DNA of 64,000 nt from Streptomyces sp. A0958 (GCF_004795035.1 NZ_SSBK01000007.1:124001-188000), one strand, 5' to 3'; positions 38,330 through 47,565 are shown, counted from the first letter of the stretch. A program made the numbers and translations. Notes: a model not told the origin generated them from the letters alone.

Positions 38330-39223
38330 ATGACCACGCCCCCGCCCCAGCCGCCGCAGGGCCCGTACGGCGCCCCCCAGGGCCCCTACGGCCCGCCGCA
38401 GCCCCAGCCCCAGCCGGGGCCCCGGCAGAATCCGTACGCCCAGCAGCCGTTGCCCGGACAGCAGCCGCCGCCCTACGGGTATCCGCAGGGCGCTCCGATG
38501 CCGCCCGCGCCCTGGGGCGCGGCGCCCGGCGGGCCGGGGTTCCCGGGGATGCCGCCGCCCAGGCGGAACAGGGCCGGGCTGATCGCCGCGGTCGTCGCCG
38601 GGGCGCTCGTGGTGGCCGGCGGCATCGCCTTCGGGGTCGCGCGGCTGGTGGACGAGGCGGACGACGGGACGCTTCCGACGGCCGGGAGCTTCCCGGCGGC
38701 CGAATACCGGCTGACCGTGCCGAAGACGCTGCTGGACGACGAGTACACCCTGCTGAAGGACTCCTCGGCGACGGACGGGAAGGACGTCGAGGACACGTAC
38801 GACCCGACCATCCGCGACGCGAAGGCGGTGGTCACGCAGTACACCTCCAAGGGCGGCGGAACCCTGGTCGTCTCCGGCATGTGGGGCCGCATCAAGTCCC
38901 CGGAGTTCTCCCGGGACAAGATCCTGGAAGGGGCCGCCGAGACGGACGGGCTGACCGTGGTCGTGCCCGCCCGGGAGTTCACCCCCGAGGGCTACGGGAT
39001 CACCGTCTCCTGCCAGGTCGCCCGGTCGAAGGAGGGAGGCGTCACCAGCACCCTCCCGATGTGCGCGTGGGGCGACGGCAACACCGCCTCCTTCGTCGCC
39101 GTCATCACCGCCGAGACCGCGCTCCAGGACCCGGAGAAGGTCGACCTCGACAAGGCGGCGCTGGACACGGCCCGGGTCCGCAAGGAGATGCGCAAGCCGA
39201 TCGAGACCACCGGGGCGAGCTGA
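38330..39223 (+). CDS. Membrane-anchored protein with Pro/Gln-rich cytoplasmic N-terminus
   Basis: This 297-aa protein has about 85 residues of Pro/Gln/Gly/Tyr-rich sequence (repeats like GPYGAPQGPYGPPQPQ), one TM helix (LIAAVVAGALVVAGGIAFGVA) and an extracytoplasmic domain of unknown function (YRLTVPKTLLDDEYTLLKD). Such proteins are frequent in Streptomyces; no enzymatic motif is seen. The ATG at 38330 starts MTTPPPQPP; an in-frame TTG 9 bp earlier is less likely. TAGCTT just upstream could be a -10. Confidence 0.8.
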   Translation: MTTPPPQPPQGPYGAPQGPYGPPQPQPQPGPRQNPYAQQPLPGQQPPPYGYPQGAPMPPAPWGAAPGGPGFPGMPPPRRNRAGLIAAVVAGALVVAGGIAFGVARLVDEADDGTLPTAGSFPAAEYRLTVPKTLLDDEYTLLKDSSATDGKDVEDTYDPTIRDAKAVVTQYTSKGGGTLVVSGMWGRIKSPEFSRDKILEGAAETDGLTVVVPAREFTPEGYGITVSCQVARSKEGGVTSTLPMCAWGDGNTASFVAVITAETALQDPEKVDLDKAALDTARVRKEMRKPIETTGAS

Positions 39224-39271
39224 CCGGTCCGGCGGCTGACCGGTCCGGCGGCTGATCAGGCGGCCGGCTGA

Positions 39272-39580
39272 TCAGTCCGACGCGTCGATGATGTTCCCGT
39301 CCGCGTCCAGGGTGTGGGTGTTCCAGTACGTCCACCACTTGTCGTCCACGTGCTTGGGGACCTTGCCCTCCGGATAGCGGGCGTACCCCTTGGGCGGCTC
39401 CTGGCCGTCCGGCACACAGGCGCTCCCGGTACTGCCCACGTACAGCACCGGGTACTCGCCGCCGGAGCACACCGCGTCCTCCATGGAGCAGGCGGACGTG
39501 AGCAGCGCCAGGGCCGCGCCGGTGACGGCGAGGGCGGCGGTGGCGGTCCGGAGGCGGCGGGGACGACGGGCTGTGCGCAC
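39272..39580 (-). CDS. Small lipoprotein (SCO0607-like)
   Basis: This 102-aa protein has a basic N-terminus, hydrophobic core and lipobox LTSAC, then a compact extracellular part (MEDAVCSGGEYPVLYVGS; ACVPDGQEPPKGYARYP) with three Cys that may form a disulfide. It resembles the SCO0607 lipoprotein family from memory. No known function. It is convergent with the membrane protein before it. Confidence 0.8.
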   Translation of the reverse strand: MRTARRPRRLRTATAALAVTGAALALLTSACSMEDAVCSGGEYPVLYVGSTGSACVPDGQEPPKGYARYPEGKVPKHVDDKWWTYWNTHTLDADGNIIDASD

Positions 39581-39700
39581 GGTGGGGCTCCTTCTGGGGG
39601 GTGGCTGTCGGTGTCCAGGCTGCCGCCTGGGGCCGGCGCGGTCCTGAGTACACGTACTCAGCTGCGGTGTTCGGGTACTTGTGCGGGCGGATCGTTTCCC

Positions 39701-39793
39701 TCATCCCGCGACCGGTGACAGGGCCCGCTCCACCGCCCGGGCCGCGCCCAGCAGCTCCGCGTCCCGGCCCCGGCCGGCCACCAAAACCGTCAC
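39701..39793 (-). pseudogene. Possible 3' remnant of an amidase-family gene
   Basis: Right after the PBP stop, the same frame reads VTVLVAGRGRDAELLGAARA and then VERALSPVAG before a stop. This strongly resembles the C-terminal end of amidase-signature enzymes (LVGRxGxDAxLL-type tail). Only 30 codons remain, with no catalytic Ser-Lys part, so it is likely a decayed fragment. Short length makes the call tentative. Confidence 0.4.
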
Positions 39794-39796
39794 GGG

Positions 39797-41254
39797 TCAG
39801 TCTTCCAGGGCGGCTTCCATCACGGAACGGGCGATCGGGGCCGCGCTGCCGCCGCCGCTGATGTCGGCCCGGTCGGCCTCGGCGTCCTCGACGACCACGG
39901 CGACCGCCACCGCCGGGCGGGCCGCGCCGTCCGCCTGCGCCCAGGAGATGAACCAGGCGTAGGGCAGGTCCGAGTTGTCGACGCCGTGCTGGGCCGTGCC
40001 GGTCTTGCCGCCGACCGTCGCCCCGTCGATCGCCGCGTTCGTGCCGGTGCCGTCCCGCACCACGTCGACCATCATCTGCCGCAGCCGCATCGCCGTCATC
40101 TGGTTCATCGCCCGGTGGTAGGAGCGCGAACCGGTGGTGTGGACCGTCGCGCCGCTGTGCTTGGTCGTCCGCTCCACCAGGTGCGGGTACATCAGCTCCC
40201 CGCCGTTGGCGACGGCCGCCGCCACCATCGCCATCTGGAGCGGGGTCGCCGTCGTGTCGAACTGGCCGATCGAGGACTGGGCCAGCTGGTCGTCGCTCAT
40301 CTCCCGGTCGAAGTTGCTCTTCGCCACCCCCGACGGGATCTTCAGGCCCGTGTCGTTGAAGCCGAAGCGCTCGGCAGCCGCCACCATGCCGTCGAGCCCG
40401 ACCTCCACCCCCAGGTGCGCCATCACGGTGTTGCACGAGACCCGGATCGCGTCGGCCAGCGACGCCTTCTCGCAGCCGCGCGACTCGTTGGGCAGGACGG
40501 TGGAGGTGCCCGGCAGCACGTACGGGGACGGGGTGTCGGTCGCCGCGTCCGGGTCGGTGACGACCTTCGCGTCCAGGGCCGCCGCCGCCGTCACGATCTT
40601 GAACGTGGAGCCGGGCGGATAGGTCTGCCGGATCGCCCGGTTGAGCATCGGCCGGCTGCTCGACGCGTTCAGCTCACGCCAGGCGTCGGTCACCGACGAG
40701 CCGGTGCCGGACAGCCGCCCGGGGTCGTACGAGGGGGTCGAGACCAGCGCGAGGATGCGGCCCGACGACGGCTCGATGGCCGCGACCGCGCCCCGCCGGT
40801 TGCCGAGCCCCCGGTAGGCGGCGCGCTGCACCGCGTCCTTGACGGTGGTAACGACATCACCGCCCGGCTGCCGGTCCCGGCTGACCTCGTTCCAGAAGGG
40901 GAGCGGGGCGAGCAGCGGGTCGGTGCCGGAGAGGATCGCGTCTTCGGCGTTCTCGATGAGGGTGGTGCCGTACGTCTGCGAGGCGTATCCCGTCACCGGC
41001 GCGTACAGCGGGCCGTAGCGGTAGGTGCGTTCGTGGGCGAGCTGCTCGCCGGTGTCCTTCGAGCCGGTGACGGGCCGGCCGTCGACCAGGATGTTGCCGC
41101 GCGGCTGGTCGTAACGGGCGATGGTGTTACGGCGGTTGGCGGGGTTGCCGTCCAGCTCGTCGGCGTCGAAGACCTGGACGCGGGCGGCGTTCACCAGCAG
41201 CGCCACGAGCAGCAGCAGGCAGAAGGCGGCGGCGTGCCGGATGTGGCGGATCAC
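39797..41254 (-). CDS. Class B penicillin-binding protein (transpeptidase)
   Basis: This 485-aa protein has an N-terminal TM anchor (AAAFCLLLLVALLVNAARV), a short dimerisation domain and a transpeptidase domain with SxxK (STFK), SxN (SCN) and KTG (GGKTGTAQ). It crosslinks peptidoglycan together with the RodA/FtsW-type glycosyltransferase encoded immediately upstream, whose stop overlaps this start by 4 bp. It is shorter than typical FtsI and probably is one of several Streptomyces PBP2-like paralogues used in development or spore wall synthesis (inference). Confidence 0.93.
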   Translation of the reverse strand: MIRHIRHAAAFCLLLLVALLVNAARVQVFDADELDGNPANRRNTIARYDQPRGNILVDGRPVTGSKDTGEQLAHERTYRYGPLYAPVTGYASQTYGTTLIENAEDAILSGTDPLLAPLPFWNEVSRDRQPGGDVVTTVKDAVQRAAYRGLGNRRGAVAAIEPSSGRILALVSTPSYDPGRLSGTGSSVTDAWRELNASSSRPMLNRAIRQTYPPGSTFKIVTAAAALDAKVVTDPDAATDTPSPYVLPGTSTVLPNESRGCEKASLADAIRVSCNTVMAHLGVEVGLDGMVAAAERFGFNDTGLKIPSGVAKSNFDREMSDDQLAQSSIGQFDTTATPLQMAMVAAAVANGGELMYPHLVERTTKHSGATVHTTGSRSYHRAMNQMTAMRLRQMMVDVVRDGTGTNAAIDGATVGGKTGTAQHGVDNSDLPYAWFISWAQADGAARPAVAVAVVVEDAEADRADISGGGSAAPIARSVMEAALED

Positions 41255-42666
41255 CGCTCGTCCTCCGGGAACGACGGGAACGACGGGAACGACGGGGACG
41301 ACGGGACCGATGCCACGACCCCGGTCTCCACCTCGTCGGGCGCGGGCCGGCGGGCGAGGTCGCTGACCCGGATCAGCAGCGCCACGATGATCCAGTTGGT
41401 GACCACGGAGGAACCGCCCTGCGCCAGGAACGGCATCGCCATCCCCGTCAGCGGGATCAGCCCCATCACCCCGCCCGCGATCACGAACACCTGGAGCGCC
41501 AGGATCGAGGCCAGACCGATCGACAGCAGCCGCCCGAACGCGTCGCGCAGCGCGAGCCCGGCCCGGTAGCCGCGCGCCACGAGCAGCGCGTACAGCAGGA
41601 AGACGGCGGTCAGACCGGCAAAGCCCAGCTCCTCGCCGGCCGTCGCCAGGATGAAGTCGGACTTGGCGGCGAAACCGATGAGGACCGAGTGGCCGAGGCC
41701 GAGACCGGTGCCGAGCATCCCGCCCGCGGCGAAGGCGAACAGTGACTGGGCGAGCTGGCCGGGCCCCCGGCCGGCGTCGATCGAGGCGAACGGGTCGAGC
41801 CAGTCCTGCACCCGGCTGTGCACATGCGGTTCGAAGGAGCCCACGACGAACGCGCCGACCGCCGCGAGCAGCAGCCCGACCGCGATCCAGCCGGTCCGCC
41901 CGGTCGCCACGTACAGCAGGATCACGAACAGCCCGAAGAACAGCAGCGAGGTGCCCAGGTCGCGTTCCAGGACCAGGACGCCGACGCTGAGCAGCCAGAT
42001 CGCCACGATCGGCCCGAGCACCCGCCCGGCGGGCAGCTGGAGCTTCCAGATCCTGCGGCCGGTGTGCGCGAGGGCGTTGTGGTTCGCCGCGAGGTAGGCG
42101 GCGAAGAACACCGCGAGCAGGATCTTGGCGAACTCGCCGGGCTGGAAGGAGAAGCCGCCGATCCTGATCCAGATCTTCGCCCCGTTCACCGCCGGGAAGA
42201 AGATCGGCACGATCATCAGGACGAGGGCGGCGGCGACCGAGAGGTACGCGTAGCGCTGGAGCACCCGGTGGTCGCGCAGGAAGACCACCACCGCGATGAA
42301 GAACGCGACGCCGAGCGTGGACCAGATCAGCTGGGTCGTCGCCGCCCGGTCGCCCGGCGTCTCCAGGTCCAGCCGGTAGATCAGCACCAGGCCCAGGCCG
42401 TTGAGCAGGACCGCGATGGGCAGCAGCAGCGGATCGGCGTACGGGGCGCGGAAGCGGACCGCGAGATGGGCGAGTAGCGCGAGCAGCCCCAGGCCGCCGC
42501 CGTACCCGGCGACATCGGGCGGGACCGCGTCGTCGTGGGCCAGCCCGACCGCGGCGTAGCCGTAGACGGAGATGAGGACGGCCCCGATCAGGAGCGAGAG
42601 TTCCACGCCGCGCCGCTTGGGCAGGCGCAGCTCGGGCGGGGGTGCGTCCGCCGTCGTTGCGGTCAT
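41251..42666 (-). CDS. FtsW/RodA/SpoVE-family SEDS peptidoglycan polymerase
   Basis: This 471-aa multi-pass membrane protein has the SEDS blocks RIGGFSFQPGEFAKI, LVLERDLGTSLLFF (with the catalytic-region Asp), GHSVLIGFAAKSDFI and a late GMAMPFLAQGGSS. It polymerises lipid II. The C-terminal tail has S-F-P triplets coded by a 9-bp tandem repeat. The start ATG at 42666 follows two spurious in-frame codons. Coupled to the PBP gene by ATGA, it forms a polymerase/crosslinker pair. Confidence 0.93.
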   Translation of the reverse strand: MTATTADAPPPELRLPKRRGVELSLLIGAVLISVYGYAAVGLAHDDAVPPDVAGYGGGLGLLALLAHLAVRFRAPYADPLLLPIAVLLNGLGLVLIYRLDLETPGDRAATTQLIWSTLGVAFFIAVVVFLRDHRVLQRYAYLSVAAALVLMIVPIFFPAVNGAKIWIRIGGFSFQPGEFAKILLAVFFAAYLAANHNALAHTGRRIWKLQLPAGRVLGPIVAIWLLSVGVLVLERDLGTSLLFFGLFVILLYVATGRTGWIAVGLLLAAVGAFVVGSFEPHVHSRVQDWLDPFASIDAGRGPGQLAQSLFAFAAGGMLGTGLGLGHSVLIGFAAKSDFILATAGEELGFAGLTAVFLLYALLVARGYRAGLALRDAFGRLLSIGLASILALQVFVIAGGVMGLIPLTGMAMPFLAQGGSSVVTNWIIVALLIRVSDLARRPAPDEVETGVVASVPSSPSFPSFPSFPEDER

Positions 42667-42739
42667 GCCCCGCAACGTAGCAAGAGGTGGGGGTTATTTA
42701 CCTTATGTACTGGTGCGGAGGTTCGCGGAGGTTCGCGGA

Positions 42740-42793
42740 GTTCACGGTGTTTACGGAGTTCGCTGTGTTTACGGGGTTCGCGGTGTTTACGGG
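42740..42793. repeat. 18-bp tandem repeats between ftsW-like and kinase genes
   Basis: Three near-identical 18-bp units (GTTCRCNGTGTTTACGGR) follow two 10-bp GGTTCGCGGA copies, all in the 130-bp gap between two minus-strand genes. No hairpin is evident. Confidence 0.85.
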
Positions 42794-42796
42794 CCC

Positions 42797-44116
42797 TCAG
42801 GGCCCGGCCGGTGGTTCCTCCTCGTCGAGGCGTACGTAGTGCGGCAGCGTCAGCCGGGCCACCGCCCCGCCGTCCGGCGCGTTCCCGAAGGAGAGCGCGG
42901 CGCCCATCACCTCGGCCTGCCTGGCGGCGATGGTCAGCCCGAGGCCGTGCCCCTTGCCGCCGGCCTCCGTACGGAAGCGCTGCGGGCCGCCCGCGGTCAG
43001 GTAATCCGGGAAGCCGTCGCCGTGGTCGCGTACGGTCACCACCGGTCCGTCGACCGTCAGGACCACCGGCGGCGTGCCGTGCCGGTGCGCGTTGCTGATC
43101 AGGTTGCCCAGCACCCGTTCCAGGCGCCGCTTGTCCGTCTCGACGCGCACCGGCTCCCCGGCGACCACGACCTCCGTGTCGGTGCCCGAGGCGCGCACCA
43201 CCCGGGCGGCGAGCGGTGCCAGCTCGTGCACATCGAGGTCGACGTGCTCGGTACGGGCGTCGAGGCGCGAGATCTCCAGCAGGTCCTCGGTCAGGGCGCG
43301 CAGGGCCCGCGCCCGGTCCTGCACCAGCTCGGAGGGCCGGCCCGGCGGCAGCAGTTCGGCGGCGGCCGACAGACCGGTCAGCGGGGTCCGCAGCTCGTGC
43401 GCCACATCGGCGGTGAACCGCTGCTCGGCCTGCAGTTTGCGCTGGAGCGCCGACGCCATCGTGTCGAGCGCCCCGGCGACGACGGCGACCTCGTCCTGCC
43501 GGCGCGCCGGGTCCCCCGTACGCGGATCGTTGACGCGGGCGTCCAGATCGCCCGCGCCGATCCGCCGGGCCACCCGCGCCGTCTGGTGCAGCCGCCGGGT
43601 GACCCGGGTGACGGCGAACGCGCCGACCAGCAGGGTGGCGCCGATCGCCAGCAGCGAGGAGCCGATGATCGCCCCGTCCAGGCCGTTGATCGTGCGGGCG
43701 CTCTGGCTGTAGTCGGTCCAGACCGACAGCGCCCGCCCGCCGTCCGCCGGGGCGGCGGCCCACATCGCCGGGCGCCCGAGGTGTCCGGCGACCATGGTGC
43801 CCCGCCGCCCGCTCGCCGCCAGGGCCCGCAGTGGACCGGGCAGCCCCGGCGGGTCCACCCCGGAACGCAGCGGCAGCGCCTCGCCCGCCTCGTAGGCGCG
43901 GGAGGCATCGGTGAGCCGGGACAGCGCCTTCTCGCGGGCGTGGCCGACCGTCTGACGGGTGACCGCGGTGTGGACCAGCACGCCGAGGAGTGCGGCGAGC
44001 AGGCAGCACATCACGGTGATGAACACCGCGGACTTCCAGGTGAGCGTCGCGGTCCAGGCGGGCAGCCGCAGCCGGCGCCTGCGCCCGCCCATCGGCGCTC
44101 CCGCCCGGCGGCTCAC
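42797..44116 (-). CDS. Sensor histidine kinase, no regulator nearby
   Basis: This 439-aa kinase has two TM segments (SAVFITVMCCLLAALLGVLV; IIGSSLLAIGATLLVGAFAV) flanking an extracytoplasmic loop of about 110 residues, HAMP, phospho-acceptor His in RFTADVAHELRTPL, N box NLISNAHRHGTPP and G box GKGHGLGLTIA. The GTG start overlaps the lipoprotein stop (GTGA). No response-regulator gene is adjacent, so it is an orphan paired with a lipoprotein, reminiscent of CseA/CseC envelope-stress sensing, though clear homology was not established. Confidence 0.9.
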   Translation of the reverse strand: MSRRAGAPMGGRRRRLRLPAWTATLTWKSAVFITVMCCLLAALLGVLVHTAVTRQTVGHAREKALSRLTDASRAYEAGEALPLRSGVDPPGLPGPLRALAASGRRGTMVAGHLGRPAMWAAAPADGGRALSVWTDYSQSARTINGLDGAIIGSSLLAIGATLLVGAFAVTRVTRRLHQTARVARRIGAGDLDARVNDPRTGDPARRQDEVAVVAGALDTMASALQRKLQAEQRFTADVAHELRTPLTGLSAAAELLPPGRPSELVQDRARALRALTEDLLEISRLDARTEHVDLDVHELAPLAARVVRASGTDTEVVVAGEPVRVETDKRRLERVLGNLISNAHRHGTPPVVLTVDGPVVTVRDHGDGFPDYLTAGGPQRFRTEAGGKGHGLGLTIAARQAEVMGAALSFGNAPDGGAVARLTLPHYVRLDEEEPPAGP

Positions 44117-44847
44117 CGGCGCTCCGCCGGGACGGATGCCGTGGGCCGGGGCGTCCCCGGGGCGGAGGGGCGCGGGCTCGGCGGGTGCCGCCGGTCCTGT
44201 CCGGTGCGCAGGATCTCGTCCTGAGTGGGCAGCATCGCGCGCTGCCGGTCGTCCCAGGACCACGCCGTGCGGTACTCGTAGCCCGTGATCGCCGAGGGCG
44301 CCCGCATGATCAGGTCCCGGCCGGCCAGCTCCACGCTGATCACCGCGTCCGTGGTGGCCATGATGCGGGTCAGCGCGCCGGAGTCCGGCATGTAGACCCG
44401 GACCGAGAGCTGACGGCCGGGCAGCCGGACGGCGAGGACCATCTCGTCCTTGCCGTCGCCGGTGAGGTCCCGGAAGTACGGCGGCAGCACCGGGCAGGAA
44501 CGGGGCGCGCTGCGGCAGGCGTCGACCTGCTCCACCGTCCGGTCCGGCAGCTCGTTGACGCCGCTGGACCGGTTGGGCAGCGCCTTCAGCCCCGCCTGCA
44601 CCACCGCCACCGGGTCCAGCCGGTGCACATCGTCGCCCGGGACGCGGATGCCGGGGATGCGCGCGGTCTCGCCCTCGCCGTAGTCGTACGGGGCGGCGGA
44701 CGGCGGGGGCAGCGTCGGCCACAGACGCACCGGGCCGATCGCGGCCGACGTCCGGCCGGCACTCCGCAGTTCCCCGCCGGTGCCGCAGCCGGCCAGCAGC
44801 ACGGCACCGGCGACGGCCACGAGGGCCGGCAGCAGCCGCGGACGCAT
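44113..44847 (-). CDS. Lipoprotein linked to the sensor kinase
   Basis: This 244-aa protein has a signal with lipobox LLAGC, then an extracellular domain with a FG-GAP/VCBS-like segment (FRDLTGDGKDEMVLAVRLPG) and a Pro-rich C-terminus. The ATG has GGAGG 5 bp upstream. Being translationally coupled to the kinase gene, it probably modulates signal sensing at the membrane outer face. Ligand not known. Confidence 0.82.
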   Translation of the reverse strand: MRPRLLPALVAVAGAVLLAGCGTGGELRSAGRTSAAIGPVRLWPTLPPPSAAPYDYGEGETARIPGIRVPGDDVHRLDPVAVVQAGLKALPNRSSGVNELPDRTVEQVDACRSAPRSCPVLPPYFRDLTGDGKDEMVLAVRLPGRQLSVRVYMPDSGALTRIMATTDAVISVELAGRDLIMRAPSAITGYEYRTAWSWDDRQRAMLPTQDEILRTGQDRRHPPSPRPSAPGTPRPTASVPAERR

Positions 44848-44922
44848 GACTTCCTCCGTTCCCGGGGTTCCCGAGGGGCGGACGGGCCGACGCCGCACCG
44901 GCGCGCGGCCCCGTCCCGTCGA

Positions 44923-44949
44923 CCTTATTCGGAAGGAAGTCCCTTATGT
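44923..44949 (-). promoter_or_regulatory. CCTTAT direct repeats upstream of the lipoprotein/kinase operon
   Basis: CCTTAT occurs at 44923 and 44942 (19-bp period) in an AT-rich stretch, and CCTTATGT recurs at 42701, 35 bp before the FtsW-like start. A shared binding site or promoter element is possible. Confidence 0.3.
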
Positions 44950-44970
44950 GTATTTAGTGCTGATGTGCAG

Positions 44971-45306
44971 TCAGTGCTGGTACGGGTTCTGCCCCTGGCC
45001 CGGCGCACCCGGCACGCCCGGCGCGTAGCCCGGGTGCTGCGGCTGGCCGTACGGGTTGCCGCTCTGCGACGCCAGGTGCTGGGCCAGCAACTGGTCGGCC
45101 TGCTCCTTGGGTATCTGCTGCTCGCCGCCGCAGAACGTGCACTGCGTGGCGAACTTGGTCGAGAAGGGGAACAGCGGCACGAAGAACAGCGTGAACTTCG
45201 TGACCCGCTTGCGCAGCGTGTGCGCGGCCGGGTTCCCGCACCAGCCGCAGACCAGCGTCAGGACTGCCAGCTGGTACAGATAACCTCGCGTGCCGAAAAT
45301 GATCAT
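44971..45306 (-). CDS. Zinc-ribbon protein with membrane segment
   Basis: This 111-aa protein has a hydrophobic start (MIIFGTRGYLYQLAVLTLVC), two CxxC pairs for zinc (CGWCGN and CTFCGG) separated by an aromatic hydrophobic block (KFTLFFVPLFPFSTKFATQ), and a Gly/Gln/Pro/Tyr-rich tail. It matches small zinc-ribbon membrane proteins common in actinobacteria. The start overlaps the HEAT-protein stop (ATGA). Role unknown. Confidence 0.82.
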   Translation of the reverse strand: MIIFGTRGYLYQLAVLTLVCGWCGNPAAHTLRKRVTKFTLFFVPLFPFSTKFATQCTFCGGEQQIPKEQADQLLAQHLASQSGNPYGQPQHPGYAPGVPGAPGQGQNPYQH

Positions 45307-47417
45307 GTGGGTTCCTTCCCCGTGTTCCCCAGGAGCGCCCGGCGGCATAGCACCAGCAGCTTTTCGTCGGTGTACGTGTCGTGGCTGCCGTAGGCGCCGT
45401 CCGTCGCGTTGTGACGGCGTACGGAGGTGAGCTCGGCGAGCAGCACGTGTGCCGCGTCCGACCCTGCACCAGCGGGCCCCATCCGCGCCAGGCATTCCGC
45501 CACCCGGACCCGGACGTGCCGGTTCTGCTCCCAGGCCGCCAGCAGCACCGGGACGGACTCCGCGGCCCGCCCGGAAACCTCCCACAGGGCGATCGCCGCG
45601 TCCACCCGCAGCCACAGCTCCTCGTGGCGCAGCAGGGCCCGCAGCCGGGGCGCGGTCACCGCCGCCCGCTCACCCAGCGGGCCCAGCGCGCTCGCCGCCG
45701 CGCGCCGCGCGTGCACGTCCTGTGTCGTCAGTCCCTCGATCAGCGCGGGAAGCACCGCGTCGGCGTCCCCCTCCACCGCCCACAGGGCCCCGGCCGCCTC
45801 GACCGCCTCCGCCGTCCCGGGGCGCCGCACCAGCGTCCGCAGCTCCGGCGCGGCGCAGCGCGCGGCGGGCCCGAAGGAGGCGAGCGCTCGCAGCGCCGCC
45901 GTACGCAGCCACTCGCCCCGGAACTCCGGGGTGCCGCGCAGGACCCGCAGGACCTCCGGGGCGGCCTCGCCCGCCCGCAGCGCGGTGAGTCCGGTCAGCA
46001 GCGGGCCCGCCCGGTCGTAGGCCCGCTCGTCGAACACCACCTCGCCCAGCCGGCGCCGCAGCGCACCGGCCAGCGGCCGGGCCGCCTCGCCCAGGTGCGC
46101 GACGCCGGGCCCCACGTCGTACGGCACCTGCGGGTGGTCGAGGGCGGCGGCCAGGGCCGGCAGCGCGCGGGCGTCGCCCAGCCGGGCCAGGGCCTTCACC
46201 GCGCTGCCGAGCGTCGTCCGCCCGTCCGCCCACTCCCGGACCCACGCCCCTGGGTCCGCCGCGACGCGCGCCGCCAGCGCGTCCGCCGCCGGGGCGGCCA
46301 GGCCGAACAGCCCCTCCAGCATGTGCGAGGCGGCCTCGGCGAGCTTCGGCTCGGGCGAGGTGAGCTGTTCGCCCACCAGCCCCACCAGCTCCGCGTAGGC
46401 GCCCCGCCAGCCCCCTATGAGCCCGCCGCTCATGCGCACGGCGTCGATGCGCTGCCAGGCGTCGGGGCTGTGCAGCTGATCGGTCAGCAGCGCGGTCCGC
46501 TCGGCGATGCGGTCGTTCAGTCCGACGTGCAGGGTGCGCAGCAGATCGGCCGTCCAGGGCGCCGTACGCCCCGCGTTCTCCTCGGCCGCCAGCGCCCGCA
46601 GCTGGCCCAGCAGTGTCACCGGGGCGGCCTCGGGGGCGGCGGTCCCGGGCGGCTCGGCGCCTCGGGGCCGGGCGCCGACCGGGCCGGGGAGCGTGCGCAG
46701 CTGCCGCAGCAGCCCCGTCACCAGCGGCACCACATCGCCCGGCAGCGAGCGCGGCGCGCAGCGCGCCAGCTGGGCCAGGGCCGCCAGCCGTAGCCCCGGC
46801 GGATTGGCCTCGGCGGCCAGCCGGCTCAGCCAGTCGGCGACCGGCCGGGTCAGCGGCCGGTGGCGCAGCGCGAGCCGCCCCGCCGCCTCGACCAGCGCGA
46901 GCCGCACCTCCTCGTCCGCCTCCACCGCCAGCCGCTCGCGCAGCAGGGCCAGCACCCGGGCCGGGTCGTCGTGCAGGGTGGCCAGGGCGAGCGGGGCGGA
47001 GAGCCGTACGCCCCGGTCCTCGTCGGCCATCAGGGGGAAGAACACCCCGGCGCCGGCGGAGACGGCCGCAGCCGCCATCGCGTAGTTCGCCGCGCCCTCC
47101 GCCTCGTCCTCGTCGATCTCCTCCTCGTCGTCCTCGTCGAGGTCGATGCCGCCGATGCTGGTCAGCAGCTCGACTATGTCGCCCCGGTCCGGGACCGCCG
47201 GATCGACCACCAGCTCGAAGAGGAAGGGGATGCAGGCGAGCGTGCACGCGTAGACGTCGCCCTGGTGGTGCACCGCCCCGTACATCCCGTCCAGGGCGCC
47301 TTCGCGCTCCGCGGGATCGGCGGACGCCAGGCCGCGCAGCAGTCCGGGCACGTCGTCCGCAGGCCCGTAGGCATGCTCCATCGAGGCCCAGTCGACCTCT
47401 TCGATCCCCGCGAACAC
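45303..47417 (-). CDS. HEAT-repeat protein
   Basis: This 704-aa protein consists largely of alpha-helical HEAT/PBS-type repeats (for example ALPALIEGLTTQDVHARRA and VPVLLAAWEQNRHVRVRV) with an acidic insert (DLDEDDEEEIDEDEAEG) near residue 95. It has no signal peptide, so it should be a cytoplasmic scaffold. The GTG at 47417 with GGGGAGG 7 bp upstream is preferred over the frame start at 47507. Partners are not identifiable; translational coupling to the zinc-ribbon gene suggests joint function. Confidence 0.83.
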   Translation of the reverse strand: MFAGIEEVDWASMEHAYGPADDVPGLLRGLASADPAEREGALDGMYGAVHHQGDVYACTLACIPFLFELVVDPAVPDRGDIVELLTSIGGIDLDEDDEEEIDEDEAEGAANYAMAAAAVSAGAGVFFPLMADEDRGVRLSAPLALATLHDDPARVLALLRERLAVEADEEVRLALVEAAGRLALRHRPLTRPVADWLSRLAAEANPPGLRLAALAQLARCAPRSLPGDVVPLVTGLLRQLRTLPGPVGARPRGAEPPGTAAPEAAPVTLLGQLRALAAEENAGRTAPWTADLLRTLHVGLNDRIAERTALLTDQLHSPDAWQRIDAVRMSGGLIGGWRGAYAELVGLVGEQLTSPEPKLAEAASHMLEGLFGLAAPAADALAARVAADPGAWVREWADGRTTLGSAVKALARLGDARALPALAAALDHPQVPYDVGPGVAHLGEAARPLAGALRRRLGEVVFDERAYDRAGPLLTGLTALRAGEAAPEVLRVLRGTPEFRGEWLRTAALRALASFGPAARCAAPELRTLVRRPGTAEAVEAAGALWAVEGDADAVLPALIEGLTTQDVHARRAAASALGPLGERAAVTAPRLRALLRHEELWLRVDAAIALWEVSGRAAESVPVLLAAWEQNRHVRVRVAECLARMGPAGAGSDAAHVLLAELTSVRRHNATDGAYGSHDTYTDEKLLVLCRRALLGNTGKEPT

Positions 47418-47565
47418 GCCATCGCCTCCCCACCGACGTCCACGAAAGCAGTGTCTGGGCAGAGTGTGCACCACGGCTCGGACAATCCGACCACCGCCCG
47501 CACGCATTTACCCTTGGACATGACAAGACCCGCGCGCGTGCGGTATGGGTGCGGGGCGCGTACGC

